This document shows positions 16,134-26,287 of a stretch of DNA of 64,000 bases, piece after piece. A model generated the notes under the pieces. That model was given only the letters and a program-made list of their open reading frames with translations. It was not told where the DNA came from and ran no database searches. The stretch comes from Streptomyces omiyaensis (GTDB taxonomy: Bacteria > Actinomycetota > Actinomycetes > Streptomycetales > Streptomycetaceae): positions 290,471-354,470 of the forward strand of contig NZ_BMVV01000008.1 of assembly GCF_014650895.1 (NCBI RefSeq). The letters are read 5' to 3'. Positions within the stretch are counted from its first letter, which is position 1. Each line of letters starts with the position of its first letter. A program made the translations under genes and the position numbers.

Positions 16134-16886
16134 ATGTCCGGCCACTCTAAATGGGCTACGACGAAGCACAAGAAGGCCGTGATCGACGCCAAGCGCGGCA
16201 AGCTCTTCGCGAAGCTGATCAAGAACATCGAGGTGGCCGCCCGTACCGGCGGTGCCGACCTGGACGGCAACCCGACGCTGTTCGACGCCGTCCAGAAGGC
16301 GAAGAAGCAGTCGGTCCCGAACAAGAACATCGACTCGGCGCTCAAGCGCGGTGCGGGTCTCGAGGCCGGCGGCGCCGACTACGAGACGATCATGTACGAG
16401 GGCTACGGCCCGAACGGCGTCGCGGTGCTCATCGAGTGCCTCACCGACAACCGCAACCGCGCCGCCTCCGACGTGCGCGTCGCCATGACCCGCAACGGCG
16501 GCTCGATGGCCGACCCCGGCTCCGTCTCGTACCTGTTCAACCGCAAGGGCGTCGTCGTGCTCCCCAAGGGCGAGCGGACCGAGGACGACGTCCTGGAGGT
16601 CGTGCTCGACGCGGGCGCCGAGGAGGTCAACGACCTCGGCGAGTCCTTCGAGGTCATCAGCGAGGCCACCGACCTGGTCGCGGTCCGCACCGCGCTCCAG
16701 GAGGCCGGCTTCGACTACGACTCGGCCGAGTCCAGCTTCGTCCCGACCATGCAGGTCGAGCTCGACGAGGAGGGCGCGCGCAAGATCTTCAAGCTGATCG
16801 ACGCCCTGGAGGACAGCGACGACGTGCAGAACGTCTTCGCCAACTTCGACGTCAGCGACGAGGTCATGGAGAAGGTCGACGCCTGA
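16134..16886 (+). CDS. YebC/PmpR-family protein
   Basis: 250 residues starting MSGHSKWATTKHKKAVIDAKRGK, the hallmark YebC N-terminus, with GGADLDGNPTLFDAVQKAKK and the NGGSMADPGSVSYLF segment. Long annotated as a transcription regulator; several recent studies of bacterial and mitochondrial YebC/TACO1 proteins point to a role in translation of proline-rich stretches, so the exact role is open. Often next to ruvCAB, as here. A TAGGAT -10 candidate lies at 16082-16087, and the start has a GAAGGAGA Shine-Dalgarno sequence. A terminator separates it from ruvC. Confidence 0.92.
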   Translation: MSGHSKWATTKHKKAVIDAKRGKLFAKLIKNIEVAARTGGADLDGNPTLFDAVQKAKKQSVPNKNIDSALKRGAGLEAGGADYETIMYEGYGPNGVAVLIECLTDNRNRAASDVRVAMTRNGGSMADPGSVSYLFNRKGVVVLPKGERTEDDVLEVVLDAGAEEVNDLGESFEVISEATDLVAVRTALQEAGFDYDSAESSFVPTMQVELDEEGARKIFKLIDALEDSDDVQNVFANFDVSDEVMEKVDA

Positions 16887-16913
16887 GCGCCGGCCGCTCC
16901 ACACCGCTTCACC

Positions 16914-16952
16914 GCAGCGGGCCGACGGGGACACACCCCGTCGGCCCGCTGC
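16914..16952 (+). terminator. Terminator after yebC
   Basis: A 17-pair perfect stem (16914-16930 with 16936-16952) closed by the loop ACACA, 27 bases after the yebC stop. ruvC therefore needs its own promoter, which begins at 16954. Confidence 0.85.
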
Positions 16953-16953
16953 G

Positions 16954-16976
16954 TTGTCGGTGGCACCCGATAGCCT
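16954..16976 (+). promoter_or_regulatory. RecA-independent DNA-damage promoter of ruvC (PafBC type)
   Basis: TTGTCGGTG, eight bases, then TAGCCT. This is an exact match to the motif TTGTC(A/G)GTG-N8-TANNNT that defines RecA-independent DNA-damage promoters in mycobacteria, which are controlled by PafBC. It ends 32 bases before the ruvC GTG. The match is seen directly; PafBC control here is inference. Confidence 0.7.
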
Positions 16977-17008
16977 GCACGAATAGCTGATCGAAGGGAG
17001 GCGGCGAC

Positions 17009-17539
17009 GTGCGCGTACTGGGGGTGGACCCGGGGCTCACCCGCTGCGGCGTCGGTGTCGTCGAAGGCGTCGCCGGACGGCCGCTCACCATGCTCGGGGT
17101 CGGCGTCGTCCGCACCCCCGCCGACGCCGACATCGGCCTCCGCCTCGTCGGCATCGAGCGCGGCATCGAGGAGTGGATCGACCGCTTCCAGCCCGAACTG
17201 GTCGCCGTGGAGCGGGTGTTCAGCCAGCACAACGTGCGCACGGTGATGGGCACCGCGCAGGCCAGCGCCGTCGCCATGCTCTGCGCCTCCCGGCGCGGCA
17301 TCCCCGTCGCCCTGCACACCCCCAGCGAGGTCAAGGCCGCCGTCACCGGCTCCGGCCGCGCCGACAAGGCCCAGGTCGGCGCCATGGTCACCCGGCTGCT
17401 CCGGCTCTCCGCCCCGCCCAAGCCCGCCGACGCCGCCGACGCCCTCGCCCTCGCCATCTGCCACATCTGGCGCGCCCCCGCCCAGAACCGCCTCCAGCAG
17501 GCCGTCGCCCTGCACGCCTCGAAAGGCCGCACGTCATGA
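17009..17539 (+). CDS. ruvC: Holliday junction endonuclease RuvC
   Basis: 176 residues from GTG 17009 (GAAGGGAGG upstream). Resolves Holliday junctions by paired nicks. The four acidic catalytic residues are visible: D7 in VLGVDPGLTRCG, Glu in VAVERVF, and two Asp in ADAADALALA near the C-terminus. Its stop overlaps the ruvA start (ATGA), and ruvB follows 38 bases after ruvA, giving the usual ruvCAB operon. Confidence 0.96.
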   Translation: MRVLGVDPGLTRCGVGVVEGVAGRPLTMLGVGVVRTPADADIGLRLVGIERGIEEWIDRFQPELVAVERVFSQHNVRTVMGTAQASAVAMLCASRRGIPVALHTPSEVKAAVTGSGRADKAQVGAMVTRLLRLSAPPKPADAADALALAICHIWRAPAQNRLQQAVALHASKGRTS

Positions 17540-18168
17540 TCGCCTTCGTCAGCGGCCCGGTCGCCGCCGTCGCCCCCACCACCGCCGTCGTCGAGGTCGG
17601 CGGCGTCGGCATGGCCGTCCAGTGCACCCCGGGCACCCTCGCCGGCCTCCGCGTCGGCGAGCACGCCCGGCTCGCCACCTCGCTCGTCGTCCGCGAGGAC
17701 TCCCTCACGCTGTACGGCTTCGCGGACGACGACGAGCGGCAGGTCTTCGAGCTGCTCCAGACCGCCAGCGGCGTCGGCCCCCGCCTCGCCCAGGCCATGC
17801 TCGGCGTGCACAGCCCCGACGCGCTCCGCCTCGCCGTCTCCACCGGTGACGAGAAGGCGCTCACCGCCGTCCCCGGCATCGGCAAGAAGGGCGCCCAGAA
17901 GCTCCTCCTGGAGCTGAAGGACAAGCTCGGCCAGCCCCTCGGCAGCAGCGGACTCGTCGGCCAGCAGCGCGCCGTCGCCACCGGGCCCGCCCCCTGGACC
18001 GAGCAGCTGGCCGCCGCCCTCGTCGGCCTGGGCTACCCGAGCCGCGAGGCCGAGGAGGCCGTCGCCGCGGTCGCCCCGCAGGCCGAGGCCGCGCTCGCCG
18101 AGACCGGCTCCGCGCCCGTGCCCCAGCTGCTGCGCGCCGCCCTGCAGACGCTCAACCGCGCCCGCTGA
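17536..18168 (+). CDS. ruvA: Holliday junction branch migration protein RuvA
   Basis: 210 residues. Tetramer that holds the four-way junction while RuvB drives branch migration. N-terminal OB-fold (MIAFVSGPVAAVAPTTAVVEVGGVG), two helix-hairpin-helix motifs (TASGVGPRLAQAMLG and AVPGIGKKGAQKLL), a flexible linker, and domain III from about residue 155 (EQLAAALVGLGY) that contacts RuvB. ATG overlaps the ruvC stop. Confidence 0.96.
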   Translation: MIAFVSGPVAAVAPTTAVVEVGGVGMAVQCTPGTLAGLRVGEHARLATSLVVREDSLTLYGFADDDERQVFELLQTASGVGPRLAQAMLGVHSPDALRLAVSTGDEKALTAVPGIGKKGAQKLLLELKDKLGQPLGSSGLVGQQRAVATGPAPWTEQLAAALVGLGYPSREAEEAVAAVAPQAEAALAETGSAPVPQLLRAALQTLNRAR

Positions 18169-18206
18169 CCGCCGCAGACCCTCTCCGTACGAAGGAAGAC
18201 ACCACC

Positions 18207-19286
18207 GTGAACTGGGACGACGAGACGGCATCCGCCCACGAGGAGCGGATCGTCGGCGCCGCCGCCGAGGGCGACGACCAGGCCGTCGAGGCCGCCCTGC
18301 GCCCCAAGGACCTCGGCGAGTTCATCGGCCAGGAGAAGGTCCGGCAGCAGCTCGACCTCGTCCTCAAGGCGGCCCGCCAGCGCGGCGCCACCGCCGACCA
18401 CGTCCTGCTCTCCGGCGCCCCCGGCCTCGGCAAGACCACCCTGTCGATGATCATCGCCGCGGAGATGAACGCGCCGATCAGGATCACCTCCGGCCCCGCC
18501 ATCCAGCACGCCGGCGACCTCGCCGCGATCCTCTCCTCCCTCCAGGAGGGCGAGATCCTCTTCCTCGACGAGATCCACCGGATGTCCCGGCCCGCCGAGG
18601 AGATGCTCTACATGGCGATGGAGGACTTCCGCGTCGACGTCATCGTCGGCAAGGGCCCCGGCGCCACCGCCATCCCGCTCGACCTGCCGCCCTTCACCCT
18701 GGTCGGCGCCACCACACGGGCCGGCCTGCTGCCGCCCCCGCTCCGCGACCGCTTCGGCTTCACCGCCCACATGGAGTTCTACGAGCCGCACGAGCTGGAG
18801 CGGGTCGTCACCCGCTCCGCCGGACTCCTCGACGTGGAGATCGACCCGGCCGGCGCCGCCGAGATCGCCGGCCGCTCCCGCGGCACCCCCCGCATCGCCA
18901 ACCGGCTGCTGCGCCGCGTCCGCGACTACGCCCAGGTCAGGGCGGACGGAGTGATCACCCGCGAGATCGCCGCCGCCGCCCTCCGGGTGTACGAGGTGGA
19001 CAGCCGCGGCCTCGACCGCCTCGACCGCGCGGTCCTCGAAGCCCTGCTCAAGCTCTTCGGCGGCGGGCCCGTCGGCCTCTCCACCCTCGCCGTCGCCGTG
19101 GGGGAGGAGCGCGAGACCGTCGAGGAGGTGGCCGAGCCCTTCCTCGTACGGGAGGGACTGCTGGCGCGCACTCCCCGTGGCCGGGTCGCCACGCCCGCCG
19201 CGTGGACCCACCTCGGACTGGTTCCGCCGCAGGCAGCGGGCCCGGCGGGGGCGGGATCGGGACAACAGGGGCTCTTCGGCGCCTGA
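18207..19286 (+). CDS. ruvB: Holliday junction DNA helicase RuvB
   Basis: 359 residues from GTG 18207 with GAAGGAAG upstream. AAA+ motor of the RuvAB complex: Walker A GAPGLGKTTL, Walker B FLDEIHR, sensor I GATTRAG, arginine finger region in PPPLRDRFG, and a winged-helix end (GRVATPAAWTHLGL). Third gene of ruvCAB; the next unit starts 188 bases later with its own promoter. Confidence 0.96.
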   Translation: MNWDDETASAHEERIVGAAAEGDDQAVEAALRPKDLGEFIGQEKVRQQLDLVLKAARQRGATADHVLLSGAPGLGKTTLSMIIAAEMNAPIRITSGPAIQHAGDLAAILSSLQEGEILFLDEIHRMSRPAEEMLYMAMEDFRVDVIVGKGPGATAIPLDLPPFTLVGATTRAGLLPPPLRDRFGFTAHMEFYEPHELERVVTRSAGLLDVEIDPAGAAEIAGRSRGTPRIANRLLRRVRDYAQVRADGVITREIAAAALRVYEVDSRGLDRLDRAVLEALLKLFGGGPVGLSTLAVAVGEERETVEEVAEPFLVREGLLARTPRGRVATPAAWTHLGLVPPQAAGPAGAGSGQQGLFGA

Positions 19287-19331
19287 GGCCGCTGTGACGG
19301 ACGGGTGACGGCGCGGAGTATCGCCCGAGGA

Positions 19332-19385
19332 GGAACCACGGTGCCATGCTGGGCGTTGTTCCATCGATGCGGACTCGCCTAGACT
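19332..19385 (+). promoter_or_regulatory. Promoter region of the yajC-secDF unit
   Basis: A vegetative-type promoter is TTGTTC (19356-19361), 18 bases, TAGACT (19380-19385). Overlapping it is GGAAC (19332-19336), 18 bases, GTT (19355-19357), which resembles an ECF/SigR-type promoter with one mismatch. Either would give a leader of about 80-110 bases before the yajC GTG. Confidence 0.45.
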
Positions 19386-19473
19386 CCGCCGATGCCGCCC
19401 TTTCCGGTCGGCGTGCCCACCCCCGAAGATCAGGCCGCGGGTTCTCCGTGACCGTGCGAAGGATTTCCGTCCC

Positions 19474-19929
19474 GTGAATAACATCGGCATGCTCCTCCCC
19501 TTCATCGTGCTCATCGGGGCGATGTTCCTGATGACCCGCTCTGCCAAGAAGAAGCAGCAGCAGGCGGCGGAGATGCGCAACCAGATGCAGCCCGGCACCG
19601 GCGTACGCACGATCGGGGGAATGTACGCCACCGTCAAGGAGATCCAGGACGAGACCGTCCTGCTCGAGGTCGCGCCCGGCGTGCACGCCGTCTACGCGAA
19701 GAACGCGATCGGCGCGGTCCTCGACGACGCCGAGTACAACCGGATCGTCCACGGCGACACCGACGAGGACGACGCCACCGGTTCCGACACGGTCGTCCCG
19801 GACGACGCCTCCTCGCTGACCGACGCGGCCGACGAGGCCCCGAAGGCCGACCTGACGAAGAAGTCGGACGCGGCCGAGGCCGAGGTCGAGAAGGACGGCA
19901 AGGCCGACGGCGAGACCGAGGCGAAGTAA
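19474..19929 (+). CDS. yajC: Preprotein translocase subunit YajC
   Basis: 151 residues from GTG 19474. Accessory membrane protein of the SecDF complex. One N-terminal membrane helix (IGMLLPFIVLIGAMFLMT), then a short soluble domain (RNQMQPGTGVRTIGGMYATV) typical of the family, and an extended acidic C-terminal tail from about residue 85, rich in Asp, Glu, Ala and Lys. The tail is longer than in E. coli and common in Streptomyces. secD and secF follow on the same strand. Confidence 0.93.
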   Translation: MNNIGMLLPFIVLIGAMFLMTRSAKKKQQQAAEMRNQMQPGTGVRTIGGMYATVKEIQDETVLLEVAPGVHAVYAKNAIGAVLDDAEYNRIVHGDTDEDDATGSDTVVPDDASSLTDAADEAPKADLTKKSDAAEAEVEKDGKADGETEAK

Positions 19930-20075
19930 GCCGCACCCGGTGACGCGGCCACGCCCCACGGCGCGGCCGCGGCCGGGAACGGTCGGACGTCTGCGGGGGA
20001 TGGTCCCCACACATACTTGGTGGCCTCCGTGCGCCCATCCGGCGCCCGGACGGTTTGGACAGGGAGAAACGACAG

Positions 20076-21857
20076 GTGGCAGCACCGAAGAAGGGCCGAG
20101 GGCCGGCGGGGGGACAGAGCCGGCCTGGGCGCGCCCTGGCTTTCATTCTGATCGCCATGGTCGCGCTCACCGGCGGCATGTTCTGGTCGGGGCACACCAC
20201 CCCGCGCCTCGGCATCGACCTCGCCGGCGGCACGTCGATCACGCTCAAGGCCAAGGCCGAGCCCGGCCAGGAGTCCGCGGTCAACGAGACCAACATGAAC
20301 ACGGCGGTCGGCATCATCGAGCGCCGCGTCAACGGTCTCGGCGTCTCCGAGGCCGAGGTCCAGACGCAGGGCCGCGAGAACATCATCGTCAACATCCCCA
20401 AGGGGACGAACGAGAAGCAGGCCCGCGAGCAGGTCGGCACCACCGCCCAGCTCTACTTCCGGCCCGTGCTCACCGTCGCCGCCGCCGCGCCCGACGCGGC
20501 GCCCACCGCGACCCCCTCGGGCACGGCCACGCCGAAGCCCTCCGCGTCCGCCTCCGTCGGCGAGAAGAAGCCGGCCACGCCGACCGCCACCGCGTCGACC
20601 CAGGGGCGCGCCCTCTCCGAGGCCCTCAAGGCCCCGAACGCCACCGGGACGCCCACCCCCACCGGCAGCGCCTCCGCCACGGCCACGCCCAAGGCGACCG
20701 GCACCCCGCAGGCCACGCCCAGCGCGGACGCCGCCACCGCCGCGCTGCAGCAGAAGTTCGCCACGCTGAACTGCCTGGACCCCAAGCAGCGCACCGCCGC
20801 CGCCGCGGGCACCAAGCCGGCCGACACGATCGTCGCCTGCGGCAAGAACGCGATCGGCCAGTGGGAGAAGTACCTCCTCGGTCCCGCCGAGGTCGAGGGC
20901 CGTGACGTCGACGACGCCAAGGCCGCCATCGACCAGCAGAGCGGTCAGTGGATCGTCGACATGGCGTTCACCGACGCCGGCTCGAAGAAGTTCCAGTCGA
21001 TCACCAGCAAGCTCTCGCAGCAGACCGAGCCGCAGAACCAGTTCGCGATCGTCCTCGACGGCGAGGTCGTCTCGGCGCCCCGCGTCCAGACCACGCTGAG
21101 CGCCAACGCCCAGATCTCCGGCAGCTTCAACCAGCAGTCCGCCCAGGACCTCGGCAACATCCTGGCCTACGGCGCCCTGCCGCTCTCCTTCGACACCCAG
21201 AGCGTCGACACCGTCACCGCCGCCCTCGGCGGCGAGCAGCTGGAGGCCGGTCTCATCGCCGGTGCGATCGGCCTGGCGCTGGTCATCCTCTACCTGGTGG
21301 TCTACTACCGCGGCCTGTCGTTCATCGCGATCCTCAGCCTCGGCGTCTCCGCCCTGCTCACCTACGTGATCATGGCCCTGCTCGGCCCGGCCATCGGCTT
21401 CGCGCTGAACCTGCCGGCCGTCTGCGGCGCCATCGTCGCCATCGGCATCACCGCCGACTCCTTCATCGTCTACTTCGAGCGCATCCGCGACGAGCTCCGC
21501 GAGGGCCGCACGCTGCGCCCCGCCGTGGAGCGCGCCTGGCCGCGGGCCCGCCGCACCATCCTGGTCTCCGACTTCGTGTCCTTCCTGGCCGCGGCCGTGC
21601 TCTTCATCGTCACCGTCGGCAAGGTCCAGGGCTTCGCGTTCACGCTCGGTCTGACCACCCTGCTCGACGTCGTCGTGGTCTTCCTCTTCACCAAGCCGCT
21701 GATGACGCTGCTCGCGCGCACCAAGTTCTTCGGCGACGGCCACCCGCTCTCCGGCCTGGACCCGAAGCGCCTGGGCGCCAAGCCGCCGCTGCGCCGCAGC
21801 CGCCGTACCGCCCCCGCAGCCGGCGCCGCCGGCACCGTCGAACCGAAGGAGGCGTGA
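20076..21857 (+). CDS. secD: Protein translocase subunit SecD
   Basis: 593 residues from GTG 20076, preceded by AGGGAG; a TTG at 20055 is a weaker start. SecDF uses the proton gradient to pull secreted proteins across the membrane. First membrane helix at about residues 22-40 (ALAFILIAMVALTGGMF), then the periplasmic P1 head, and five helices in the C-terminal third with the RND-like GIDLAGGTSI and ITADSFIVYFERIRDELREG motifs. The extracellular domain is interrupted at about residues 135-225 by a low-complexity Ala/Thr/Pro insert, unlikely to be folded. secF starts two bases after its stop. Confidence 0.95.
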   Translation: MAAPKKGRGPAGGQSRPGRALAFILIAMVALTGGMFWSGHTTPRLGIDLAGGTSITLKAKAEPGQESAVNETNMNTAVGIIERRVNGLGVSEAEVQTQGRENIIVNIPKGTNEKQAREQVGTTAQLYFRPVLTVAAAAPDAAPTATPSGTATPKPSASASVGEKKPATPTATASTQGRALSEALKAPNATGTPTPTGSASATATPKATGTPQATPSADAATAALQQKFATLNCLDPKQRTAAAAGTKPADTIVACGKNAIGQWEKYLLGPAEVEGRDVDDAKAAIDQQSGQWIVDMAFTDAGSKKFQSITSKLSQQTEPQNQFAIVLDGEVVSAPRVQTTLSANAQISGSFNQQSAQDLGNILAYGALPLSFDTQSVDTVTAALGGEQLEAGLIAGAIGLALVILYLVVYYRGLSFIAILSLGVSALLTYVIMALLGPAIGFALNLPAVCGAIVAIGITADSFIVYFERIRDELREGRTLRPAVERAWPRARRTILVSDFVSFLAAAVLFIVTVGKVQGFAFTLGLTTLLDVVVVFLFTKPLMTLLARTKFFGDGHPLSGLDPKRLGAKPPLRRSRRTAPAAGAAGTVEPKEA

Positions 21858-21858
21858 G

Positions 21859-22932
21859 ATGTCGAAGCTCGGCGATCTCGGCGCCCGGCTCCACCGCGGT
21901 GAGGTCGGTTACGACTTCATCGGGAACCGTAAGATCTGGTACGGCCTCTCCGTCCTGATCACCATCACGGCCATCGTCGCCCTGGCCGTCCGCGGCCTCA
22001 ACATGGGCATCGAGTTCCAGGGCGGTGCCGTCTTCACCACCCCGAAGACGGACGTCACCGTCAGCCAGGCCACGGAGTACGCGGAGGAGGCCTCCGGCCA
22101 CGACGCGATCGTCCAGCAGCTCGGCAACGGCTCCCTGCGCATCCAGGTCGGCGGCCTCGACACCGAGCAGTCCGACCAGGTCCGCACCGAGCTGGCCAAG
22201 GACCTGAACCTCCCCGAGGAGAAGATCGCTGCCGAGCTGGTCGGCCCCAGCTGGGGCGAGCAGATCGCCAACAAGGCCTGGACCGGCCTCGGCGTCTTCA
22301 TGATCCTCGTGGTGATCTACCTGGCCATCGCCTTCGAGTGGAGAATGGCCGTCGCGGCGCTGATCGCGCTGATCCACGACCTCACGATCACGGTCGGCAT
22401 CTACTCGCTGGTCGGCTTCGAGGTCACGGTCGGCACGGTGATCGGTCTGCTGACCATTCTCGGATATTCGCTGTACGACACCGTCGTCGTCTTCGACTCC
22501 CTCAAGGAGCAGACGAAGGACATCACGAAGCAGACCCGCTTCACCTACAGCGAGATGGCGAACCGCTCGATCAACGGCACGCTGGTCCGCTCGATCAACA
22601 CCACCGTCGTGGCGCTGCTGCCCGTCGCGGGCCTGCTCTTCATCGGTGGCGGCGTCCTCGGCGCCGGCATGCTGAACGACATCTCGCTGTCGCTCTTCGT
22701 GGGTCTGGCCGCCGGTGCCTACTCCTCGATCTTCATCGCCACCCCGCTCGTCGCCGACCTCAAGGAGCGCGAGCCGGCGATCAAGGCGCTGCGCAAGCGC
22801 GTCCAGGCCAAGCGCGCCTCCGCCGCCGCCCGCGGCGAGGACGGCCCGGACGACGGCGTCGAGGCCGCGGAGGCCGCCGTCGTCGGCCCGCGCGCCGCGC
22901 GCCGGGGCCGCAGCGAGGAGCGCCGCGGATGA
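21859..22932 (+). CDS. secF: Protein translocase subunit SecF
   Basis: 357 residues, partner of SecD. Six membrane helices flank one periplasmic domain; GIEFQGGAVFTT is the RND-like motif in the first half and LGYSLYDTVVVFDSLKE carries the conserved Asp region of helix 4. The C-terminal cytoplasmic tail is basic and Ala-rich (RAARRGRSEERRG). It starts two bases after secD and its stop overlaps the apt start (ATGA). Confidence 0.96.
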   Translation: MSKLGDLGARLHRGEVGYDFIGNRKIWYGLSVLITITAIVALAVRGLNMGIEFQGGAVFTTPKTDVTVSQATEYAEEASGHDAIVQQLGNGSLRIQVGGLDTEQSDQVRTELAKDLNLPEEKIAAELVGPSWGEQIANKAWTGLGVFMILVVIYLAIAFEWRMAVAALIALIHDLTITVGIYSLVGFEVTVGTVIGLLTILGYSLYDTVVVFDSLKEQTKDITKQTRFTYSEMANRSINGTLVRSINTTVVALLPVAGLLFIGGGVLGAGMLNDISLSLFVGLAAGAYSSIFIATPLVADLKEREPAIKALRKRVQAKRASAAARGEDGPDDGVEAAEAAVVGPRAARRGRSEERRG

Positions 22933-23480
22933 CCGAGGCCTCCGAGGACGTGACCGGCCTGCTGCTCAGCAGGATCCGTGACGTCCCCGACTACCCGATC
23001 CCGGGCGTGATGTTCAAGGACATCACCCCGCTGCTCGCGGACCCGGAGGCGTTCACGGCCCTCACCGACGTCCTCGCCGCCCTCTGCTCCGCGCAGGGCG
23101 CGACGAAGATCGTCGGCCTGGAGGCCCGCGGCTTCATCCTCGCGGCGCCGGTCGCCGTCCGCGCGGGCCTGGGCTTCGTCCCGGTCCGCAAGGCCGGCAA
23201 GCTGCCCGGTGCCACCCTCCGGCAGGCGTACGAGCTGGAGTACGGCACCGCCGAGATCGAGGTGCACGCCGAGGACCTGGCCGCGGGCGACCGCGTCATG
23301 GTCATCGACGACGTCCTCGCCACCGGCGGCACCGCCGAGGCCTCCCTCGAACTGGTCCGCCGCGCGGGTGCCGAGGTCGCGGGCGTCGCGGTCCTCATGG
23401 AGCTCGGCTTCCTCCCGGGCCGCGCCCGGCTGGACCCCGCCCTCCGGGGCGCTCCGCTCACCGCGCTGATCACGGTCTGA
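22929..23480 (+). CDS. apt: Adenine phosphoribosyltransferase
   Basis: 183 residues. Salvages adenine to AMP using PRPP. Family landmarks: YPIPGVMFKDITPLL, GLEARGFI, the flexible-loop RKAGKLPG, and the PRPP-binding VMVIDDVLATGGTA. ATG overlaps the secF stop, so it is the last gene of the yajC-secD-secF-apt unit. The secDF-apt-relA order is conserved in streptomycetes. Confidence 0.95.
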   Translation: MTEASEDVTGLLLSRIRDVPDYPIPGVMFKDITPLLADPEAFTALTDVLAALCSAQGATKIVGLEARGFILAAPVAVRAGLGFVPVRKAGKLPGATLRQAYELEYGTAEIEVHAEDLAAGDRVMVIDDVLATGGTAEASLELVRRAGAEVAGVAVLMELGFLPGRARLDPALRGAPLTALITV

Positions 23481-23530
23481 GGCGGGTCGGGAACGGTCCG
23501 AGGCGGGTCCGGAAAGGATCCATCGGAATC

Positions 23531-23572
23531 ACGCCAGGGGCGCCCCGGGAATTCCCGGGGCGCCCCTGGCGT
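23531..23572 (+). terminator. 42-base perfect palindrome: apt terminator containing a SigR-type promoter
   Basis: The element is self-complementary from end to end: 21 bases (ACGCCAGGGGCGCCCCGGGA plus A) followed by their exact complement, then TTG. It lies 51 bases after the apt stop and should fold into a very stable hairpin. Its second half also supplies the promoter of the next entry. Confidence 0.8.
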
Positions 23573-23573
23573 T
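23547..23573 (+). promoter_or_regulatory. SigR-type promoter ahead of relA
   Basis: GGGAAT (23547-23552), exactly 18 bases, GTT (23571-23573): a perfect match to the Streptomyces sigma-R consensus (GGAAT-N18-GTT). Transcription would begin about 23580, ~178 bases before the relA start. From memory, relA is among the SigR-dependent genes of S. coelicolor, which agrees. Confidence 0.65.
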
Positions 23574-23676
23574 TGCCCCGGTATGCCCCCGATCGGGGGC
23601 CGAAGCGCGCCGCCGCGGCGGCCTCCCGGTCCCCGTCCGTCCCCCGGGCGCGTGAGCACGGGGCGTCGTGGCTCGA

Positions 23677-23722
23677 TACGATGGCCTCTCCGGGCCTGTC
23701 CGGGGGACCCGGAACCTCCCCC
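23677..23722 (+). promoter_or_regulatory. relA leader: second -10 candidate and hairpin
   Basis: TACGAT (23677-23682) is a vegetative -10 candidate. It is followed by GGGGGA (23702-23707) and TCCCCC (23717-23722), which can pair. A near-copy of the first arm (GTCCGGGGGGACC, 23730-23742) follows and could compete for the same partner just before the ribosome-binding site (AGAGGA, 23745-23750). Confidence 0.35.
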
Positions 23723-23757
23723 AGACTCCGTCCGGGGGGACCCCAGAGGAGCGCTCT

Positions 23758-26208
<2,451 letters not shown>

Positions 26209-26225
26209 GGCCCCTGCCGGTACGC

Positions 26226-26267
26226 ACGAGGAAGGGCCCCCGGCACGCGCCGGGGGCCCTTCCTCGT
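26226..26267. terminator. 19-pair bidirectional terminator
   Basis: The arms 26226-26244 and 26249-26267 are perfectly complementary around the loop ACGC, reading ACGAGGAAGGGCCCCCGGC on the left. It lies between the convergent relA (stop 18 bases before) and the DUF349 gene (stop 21 bases after), and has TTCC on the right and AAGG (TTCC on the other strand) on the left. Confidence 0.9.
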
Positions 26268-26287
26268 ACCGCTCGTGCCGGCGGGGG

